Of a stretch of 43,982 nt of DNA, positions 41,129 to 43,982 are shown in pieces (position 1 is the stretch's first letter; every line of letters starts with the position of its first letter). Below the pieces are notes generated by a model. It made no database searches. It was given only the letters and a program-made list of their open reading frames with translations, and had not been told where the DNA came from. The DNA is taken from the IMG/VR virus record IMGVR_UViG_3300012920_000080, positions 1 through 43,982 of that record. One strand, written 5' to 3'. The position numbers and the translations under genes were made by a program. This DNA is from a virus.

Positions 41129-41298
41129 GACTTCGTGAGTTTGAATCGCGTGCCCTCGAAAGCCTGTTCGAGGATTCGCTTGTTGATGAGGTCGGCTTTG
41201 AACCACGCTTCGATGAGCGCGTACTCGAAACTGCCGCAGAGACGCTGACGACGTTCGAGCATATCAGCTTGTGTCTCGGGGAGAATGATTTCAGGCAT
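41125..41298 (-). CDS. Uncharacterised small protein
   Basis: The 57-residue product (MPEIILPETQADMLERRQRL, FKADLINKRILEQAFEGTRF) is a charged helical peptide. Start and stop overlap its neighbours, which supports translation. Not recognised. Confidence 0.65.
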   Translation of the reverse strand: MPEIILPETQADMLERRQRLCGSFEYALIEAWFKADLINKRILEQAFEGTRFKLTKS

Positions 41299-41563
41299 TG
41301 TCGATGATTTTAGGGAGAGAGCATTTGACGTATTGACCGAGCATCCAAGAGCACTGACTATCCTTCAAGCCGAAGTCAATGAGCATCGACTCGACATCAT
41401 CGAAGACGTGCTCCATCCCGCAGACATCGAGATGGTAGATGCGTTGGTCGTGAGGGTCGTCATTGTGCTGACTGAGGTCCACAACAAAATGAAACGTGAT
41501 GACTTGTCCTAACTCGTGGTCGAGGACAATCATGGAATTGGGATCGAGATTTGAAACTGCCAT
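41291..41563 (-). CDS. Uncharacterised early protein
   Basis: The 90-residue product is acidic and beta-like (SMIVLDHELGQVITFHFVVD, HDQRIYHLDVCGMEHVFDD). It is the first gene behind palindrome copy 7, 13 nt from it, and overlaps the next gene by 8 nt. Not recognised. Confidence 0.65.
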   Translation of the reverse strand: MAVSNLDPNSMIVLDHELGQVITFHFVVDLSQHNDDPHDQRIYHLDVCGMEHVFDDVESMLIDFGLKDSQCSWMLGQYVKCSLPKIIDNA

Positions 41564-41576
41564 AGTACTGAGGTTT

Positions 41577-41592
41577 TTCTACCTGAGTAGAA
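41577..41592. promoter_or_regulatory. 16-bp palindrome, copy 7
   Basis: TTCTACCTGAGTAGAA, 13 nt upstream of the start at 41563, directly past the stop of the lipoprotein-like gene. Confidence 0.8.
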
Positions 41593-41766
41593 TTAGTTGT
41601 AAGCGGCACAGCCGAGGTTGTGAGACTTGACTACACCACAATTGTAGGTCGTGGTGTACCGAGAAGTTGTCGTGCCGCACGATGAGCACAGGACAGACAA
41701 GACCATCGCAAGACAAGCGAGGTACAACGCATAAGGCGTTGAGAGGAAGTAAAAGAAACGTAACAT
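41593..41766 (-). CDS. Small membrane or lipoprotein-like peptide
   Basis: The 57-residue product has a hydrophobic N-terminus (FYFLSTPYALYLACLAMVLS) and a Cys pair (CSSCGTTT), which resembles a Bacteroidota lipoprotein signal, although the lipobox is imperfect. The Tyr/Thr/Asn-rich remainder is short. It lies alone behind palindrome copy 8, 14 nt from it. It could be a surface-exclusion or lysis-control peptide. Confidence 0.6.
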   Translation of the reverse strand: MLRFFYFLSTPYALYLACLAMVLSVLCSSCGTTTSRYTTTYNCGVVKSHNLGCAAYN

Positions 41767-41780
41767 AGGATATAGATTTT

Positions 41781-41796
41781 TTCTACCTGAGTAGAG
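41781..41796. promoter_or_regulatory. 16-bp palindrome, copy 8
   Basis: TTCTACCTGAGTAGAG, with one change in the last position, 14 nt upstream of the start at 41766. Confidence 0.75.
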
Positions 41797-41800
41797 ATTT

Positions 41801-42019
41801 TCAGTTTGACGCAATCCGAATGGACTGCTGGAGATAGAACATCGTGTAGCCCGTGTTGCAGTGGTACTTGTTGTCCACGTCCTGAGCGACATTCATGAAC
41901 GTCCGCACGACATCATCGGGGCAAACCGAGGCGGCTTGAGAAACCACGTCGGGGCACACATCGGGGAGACTCGCGAGATAGGTAGCACACCGCGAGACAA
42001 CATCGGGAGAATAGGTCAT
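41801..42019 (-). CDS. Uncharacterised small protein
   Basis: The 72-residue product (YSPDVVSRCATYLASLPDV, NTGYTMFYLQQSIRIASN) is the only gene directly past the structured RNA block. Its ATG at 42019 lies 31 nt past the terminal hairpin of that block. Repeated DVV and CPD segments are seen (CPDVVSQ, CPDDVVR). Not recognised. Confidence 0.65.
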   Translation of the reverse strand: MTYSPDVVSRCATYLASLPDVCPDVVSQAASVCPDDVVRTFMNVAQDVDNKYHCNTGYTMFYLQQSIRIASN

Positions 42020-42050
42020 ATCGAGAGTATTTGAGTTAATATAAAAGTCA

Positions 42051-42115
42051 AGGACAGGTGGAGCCTGAACGTCTTAGTGTCACCCGTTCAGTGGCATACG
42101 CTCCTTGCCTGTCCT
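42051..42115 (-). ncRNA. Three-stem terminal hairpin of the structured RNA block
   Basis: Three nested stems pair AGGACAGG (42051-42058) with 42108-42115, GGAGC (42060-42064) with 42100-42104 and CTGAACG (42065-42071) with 42085-42091. Read on the minus strand, the sequence after it is TTGACTTTTAT, which may end the RNA. All stems are perfect Watson-Crick pairs. Confidence 0.6.
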
Positions 42116-42116
42116 C

Positions 42117-42204
42117 TACCTTGATAGTATTACCCCACAAGGTATCGGGGCGTGTGGAATATATCTCGGCTCTGAGCGCATACCACACATACGGATTCAG
42201 AGCC
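42117..42204 (-). ncRNA. Tandem H-type pseudoknots
   Basis: Read on the minus strand, two interleaved helix pairs are seen. The first is an 8-bp helix (42197-42204 with 42168-42175) whose loop contains 42183-42188, which pairs with 42152-42157. The second is a 7-bp helix (42138-42144 with 42117-42123) interleaved with CCCC/GGGG (42147-42150 with 42133-42136). An alternative pairing of 42135-42139 with 42153-42157 could compete. Such pseudoknots are typical of functional RNAs. Confidence 0.6.
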
Positions 42205-42242
42205 ACGTTAGTTAATACACGTTTTACGTCCGCCGACGATAG

Positions 42243-42317
42243 AACCCCAAGCCGGAATCGAACCGGCAGTTCCACCCTCACGAGATGTTCGCGAGACACC
42301 TCGTGCGTGGTTGGGGT
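42243..42317 (-). ncRNA. tRNA-like RNA 2, no D-arm
   Basis: Read on the minus strand, a 7-bp acceptor stem ACCCCAA/TTGGGGT (42311-42317 with 42244-42250) encloses a full T-arm GCCGG-TTCGATT-CCGGC (42251-42267). Between them lies a 4-bp helix (42307-42310 with 42272-42275) holding a 10-bp hairpin (42296-42305 with 42279-42288). The 7-nt loop is CTCGCGA, where an anticodon would be CGC. There is no D-arm, no U8 or GG of the D-loop, and no encoded CCA. It is therefore tRNA-like and not a standard tRNA. Confidence 0.65.
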
Positions 42318-42324
42318 TGTGACC

Positions 42325-42408
42325 ATCCTGAATGGGTCTCGAACCCAAAGACGCTTTGCGTCGCCTTCTCTCCCACACGTTAGCGAAACGCGCAAGAGTA
42401 GCCAGGAC
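42325..42408 (-). ncRNA. tRNA-like RNA 1, with extra variable hairpin
   Basis: Read on the minus strand, acceptor GTCCTGG/TCAGGAT (42402-42408 with 42325-42331, two G-U) encloses a T-arm with loop TTCGAGA (42332-42348, four good pairs). A 4-bp helix (42395-42398 with 42368-42371) holds a 6-bp hairpin whose 7-nt loop is TTCGCTA (42381-42387). An extra hairpin GACGC-AAA-GCGTC (42350-42362) stands where a long variable arm would be. Like its neighbour seven bases downstream, it lacks a D-arm and has CGC in the anticodon place. Confidence 0.55.
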
Positions 42409-42450
42409 AGTCGAGCCGTTTTTAGAGTGCTGGAACCGCACCTTCAGAAG

Positions 42451-42466
42451 TTCTACCTGAGTAGAA
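42451..42466. promoter_or_regulatory. 16-bp palindrome, copy 9
   Basis: TTCTACCTGAGTAGAA directly upstream of the structured RNA block (minus strand), with a small hairpin at 42427-42441 whose loop GGTTCCA recalls a T-loop. It is the only copy preceding noncoding RNA. Confidence 0.8.
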
Positions 42467-42472
42467 GTTTTG

Positions 42473-42538
42473 TCATCCGATACACGAGCAGACGTAAGCC
42501 GTGCCGATAATCGTGACGAGGATAGTGAGAACTGTCAT
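42473..42538 (-). CDS. Tiny membrane peptide
   Basis: A 21-codon frame that overlaps the upstream stop (ATGA) and is almost entirely hydrophobic (MTVLTILVTIIGTAYVCSC). Such short membrane peptides are common in phage early regions. Evidence is limited to the overlap and the composition. Confidence 0.4.
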   Translation of the reverse strand: MTVLTILVTIIGTAYVCSCIG

Positions 42539-42732
42539 CGGTCGAGAGGTTGAGAGGTTGAGAGAGTCGAGAGGGTCGAGAGGTCGAGCAGACCGAGCCG
42601 AGCGAGTTTGTTGTCCACACGTGCATTGGCGATGGGGTCGAGTTCTGCGCGTTGCTCACGGATGAGTTGGTCTATCGACTTGACGCGAGGACGCTTCTTG
42701 CACTTGGAGAGTTTCTTGTATCGGGCACTCAT
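42535..42732 (-). CDS. Small basic protein with a Leu-Ser-Thr repeat tail
   Basis: The 65-residue product is strongly basic at the start (MSARYKKLSKCKKRPRVKSI), helical in the middle and ends in a short repeat (LSTLSTLSTSQP) coded by a CTCTCGAC-type tandem repeat (42539-42580). It may bind nucleic acid. The ATG overlaps the upstream stop by 4 nt. Not recognised. Confidence 0.65.
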   Translation of the reverse strand: MSARYKKLSKCKKRPRVKSIDQLIREQRAELDPIANARVDNKLARLGLLDLSTLSTLSTSQPLDR

Positions 42733-42836
42733 GAGTTCTTGGTGATTTTGGCAACAAAGCCGATGAGAAGGGTAGTTACGATTATGCACATCCACACGAG
42801 AGTTGTGTCAGGCATTTGGGCTGTGAGAGGTTCCAT
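42729..42836 (-). CDS. Small single-span membrane protein
   Basis: The 35-residue product has one hydrophobic span (WMCIIVTTLLIGFVAKI) and is the first gene behind palindrome copy 10, 19 nt from it. The stop overlaps the next start by 4 nt. Function is unknown. Confidence 0.6.
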   Translation of the reverse strand: MEPLTAQMPDTTLVWMCIIVTTLLIGFVAKITKNS

Positions 42837-42855
42837 AGGATATAGGATTTAGAAT

Positions 42856-42871
42856 TTCTACTCAGATAGAA
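42856..42871. promoter_or_regulatory. 16-bp palindrome, copy 10
   Basis: TTCTACTCAGATAGAA, 19 nt upstream of the start at 42836, followed on the minus strand by an AT-rich leader ending TATATCCT just before the ATG. Confidence 0.8.
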
Positions 42872-42874
42872 TTT

Positions 42875-43138
42875 TCAGTCGAGGACATATCGAGGATGTG
42901 CGAGCTTGGTTTGACGCTTCGCCTCGCGGTACGCTTTGCGTTCTTCGTGGCGGTCGCGGCATTTCTGAGCGAATCGCTCGTTGAGCATCGACGTGGCGAT
43001 TTGGCGAGAGTACCTGTCGTGGAGGGCGTCGGTTTTGGCACGAGCGCGGGAGGATTTGTTCGCGGCCTTGTTGGGGACTTTGGGAACGCCCGCGCTTCGG
43101 CGTCGCTTGTCGTACATAATCGTGTCGAGGATTTTCAT
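42875..43138 (-). CDS. Basic uncharacterised protein
   Basis: From ATG 43138 the 87-residue product is very basic (YDKRRRSAGVPKVPNKAAN, EERKAYREAKRQTKLAHP) and may bind nucleic acid. The frame stays open to a GTG at 43276, which lies 15 nt past palindrome copies 11-12, the spacing seen at other copies, so a 133-residue form is possible. The upstream part holds two direct repeats that may instead be regulatory. Confidence 0.55.
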   Translation of the reverse strand: MKILDTIMYDKRRRSAGVPKVPNKAANKSSRARAKTDALHDRYSRQIATSMLNERFAQKCRDRHEERKAYREAKRQTKLAHPRYVLD

Positions 43139-43176
43139 AGCTTCGAGGATTTGAGGGCTTCGAGAGTTCGGGGAGT

Positions 43177-43231
43177 TTTGGGGAAATTCAGCGCATACAA
43201 GGGGCTGTAACTTTGGGGAAAATCCGCGCAC
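43177..43231. repeat. Direct repeat TTTGGGGAAAWTCMGCGCAY
   Basis: Two copies of a 20-bp repeat at 43177-43196 and 43212-43231, 35 bp apart start to start, differ at few positions. Both lie between palindrome copies 11-12 and the ATG at 43138. They may be protein-binding sites, or partly coding if the GTG at 43276 is used. Confidence 0.55.
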
Positions 43232-43291
43232 TATCAAGCCGTTTTTATTTTTGGCGAGGGTGCTGACCGCACCCACGGGAAAGGTTGGAAA

Positions 43292-43324
43292 ATCTACCCG
43301 GATAGAATTTCTACCCGGGTAGAA
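43292..43324. promoter_or_regulatory. Tandem 16-bp palindromes, copies 11 and 12
   Basis: Two palindromes, ATCTACCCGGATAGAA (43292-43307) and TTCTACCCGGGTAGAA (43309-43324), lie one base apart. The second is a perfect palindrome. They overlap the last codons of the upstream gene, whose TAG stop is supplied by the first copy. Confidence 0.8.
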
Positions 43325-43866
43325 TTTTTGGTTTGCGCGGCCTCCTGCGTGGCGGCCAGCTTAGCGAGGGCGTTTTGGACACTCTTCGGTTGCTCAGCGA
43401 GCACGACCCACACGCCCTTATCATCGTTGCCAAACTTCAGGTACACCTGACCTTCTCGGCACTCCTTCGCGCTTTTCGGCTTAGTCAGCCCAAGAAACTC
43501 CATGTAGTCCTTCCGGTGGAACTTGAAGGCACCGGCGGCGCAAAGTCCTTGGAACTCAGCGAATTTGTCCGCAGTGTGGGCGTTGGCGATTTTGAGGTCA
43601 TTGCTCCAACTTGATTTCTCGGAGGCGTGAACACCGCACCGCTCCTTGAAGTCGCCTGCCTTGATGCCTTGGGCGGCCAGGTCCTTTTTGTGCTTCTTGA
43701 AGTAGAAGTCGCATTCCCATACCTGCAAGGCACGTTGTATGTAGGCCTCAAGAACGCGCTCCTCCCTAAATTGGATGTCATCGCGGATAACTGCAAAGTT
43801 GGCTGTTGCCGTGCTGAAAAATTCTACCTGAGTAGAAACTTTTGGGGTTGAAATAGAAGTAGACAT
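43294..43866 (-). CDS. First leftward gene, uncharacterised, flanked by palindromes
   Basis: The 190-residue product is the first gene of the leftward region. It is mixed in charge with a helical FREERVLEAYIQRALQVWEC, a KKHKKDLAAQGIKAGDFKER stretch and a small C-terminal beta part (GQVYLKFGNDDKGVWVVLAE). The start MSTSISTPKVSTQVEF reads through palindrome copy 13, and the end (TRVEILSG) reads through copies 11-12. Position and flanking sites make it a candidate regulator of the palindromes, possibly autoregulated, but no DNA-binding motif is clear. Confidence 0.7.
   Translation of the reverse strand: MSTSISTPKVSTQVEFFSTATANFAVIRDDIQFREERVLEAYIQRALQVWECDFYFKKHKKDLAAQGIKAGDFKERCGVHASEKSSWSNDLKIANAHTADKFAEFQGLCAAGAFKFHRKDYMEFLGLTKPKSAKECREGQVYLKFGNDDKGVWVVLAEQPKSVQNALAKLAATQEAAQTKNSTRVEILSG
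43822..43837. promoter_or_regulatory. 16-bp palindrome, copy 13, inside the first leftward gene
   Basis: TTCTACCTGAGTAGAA lies 29 nt inside the frame of the first leftward gene, where it is read as VSTQVE. Binding here would block elongation, or the true start of the gene is lower than 43866, although no later ATG exists for over 200 nt. Confidence 0.75.
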
Positions 43867-43982
43867 AAAACAAAGAATTAAAAATAAATAAAATATGTGC
43901 GCCGTGTGCGCTGTGTTGTTGTCCGTTGACGGTGCTAAGATTCAAAAACAAATCCCTTGAATCCAAAAAAAATTATACTAAA
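43867..43982. other. AT-rich control region at the right end
   Basis: No gene is seen. An inverted repeat GATTCAA/TTGAATC (43939-43945 with 43957-43963) lies beside an A-run (43964-43972). Read on the minus strand the segment next to the first leftward gene has ATTCTTTG, close to the Bacteroidota -7 box TAnnTTTG. If the ends join, this faces 1-298 and forms a divergent promoter region. Confidence 0.4.

Noticed and set aside
42048-42395. 115-residue frame on the minus strand across the structured RNA block
   Set aside because: It covers the pseudoknots and tRNA-like folds, has no neighbour overlap pattern and is Arg/Val-rich as expected for a shadow; the paired structure is the better reading.
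42243-42408. Two ordinary tRNA genes
   Set aside because: Both lack a D-arm, U8, the D-loop GG and encoded CCA; they are kept as tRNA-like RNAs.
26837-43837. CRISPR array reading of the repeated palindromes
   Set aside because: Copies are spaced by whole genes, not by 25-40 nt spacers, and no cas genes are present.
1-43982. Direct terminal repeats
   Set aside because: The first 40 and last 40 bases show no shared sequence, so neither a terminal repeat nor a defined end could be supported.

Overview
The window reads as a complete or nearly complete genome of a tailed siphovirus infecting a Bacteroidota host, probably a marine or other aquatic flavobacterium-like cell. The late region encodes HK97-type capsid and terminase genes and a tape measure preceded by a frameshifting tail-assembly pair, which together indicate a long non-contractile tail. 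The host inference rests on two phage genes for secreted proteins that end in type A and type B sorting domains of the type IX secretion system (T9SS), a system confined to Bacteroidota. No integrase, transposase, lysogeny module, CRISPR array or rRNA is visible, and no DNA polymerase is visible either.

Rightward (late) half, about 299-26771 on the + strand: HNH endonuclease, a tail-terminator-like protein, TerS, a 33-residue zinc-ribbon peptide, TerL, portal, two unassigned capsid-region proteins, a prohead protease-acidic linker-major capsid fusion, connector, closure protein, gp10-like protein, three tandem paralogous tail-tube proteins, a tail-assembly chaperone pair joined by a -1 frameshift, tape measure, a large tail-tip protein, fibres, two T9SS-type secreted proteins (one an M43-like metalloprotease), a holin-like protein, an amidase and a VRR-NUC nuclease. 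It ends at a strong UUCG terminator at 26811-26838. Genes are packed with 1-8 nt overlaps, mostly ATGA or TGATG, implying translational coupling.

Leftward (early) half, about 26853-43866 on the - strand: about 50 mostly small genes. Recognisable ones are an SF3 helicase, an SSB-like protein with the DDLPF tail, a metallophosphoesterase, a DNA-binding protein with two helix-turn-helix-like segments and a DnaJ-type zinc-finger peptide. Thirteen copies of a 16-bp palindrome, consensus TTCTACYYRRGTAGAA, mark this half and are absent from the late half. Eight sit 13-27 nt upstream of start codons that open mini-operons, so the region looks like one phage regulon.

Between 42051 and 42441 lies a noncoding block read on the - strand. 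It holds two tandem tRNA-like folds lacking a D-arm, two H-type pseudoknots and a three-stem terminal hairpin, with one of the palindromes just upstream. This block, the palindrome regulon and the phage-borne T9SS cargo are the three most unusual features. The ends of the window (43867-43982 and 1-298) form a divergent AT-rich and repeat-rich control region if the molecule is circular or circularly permuted.
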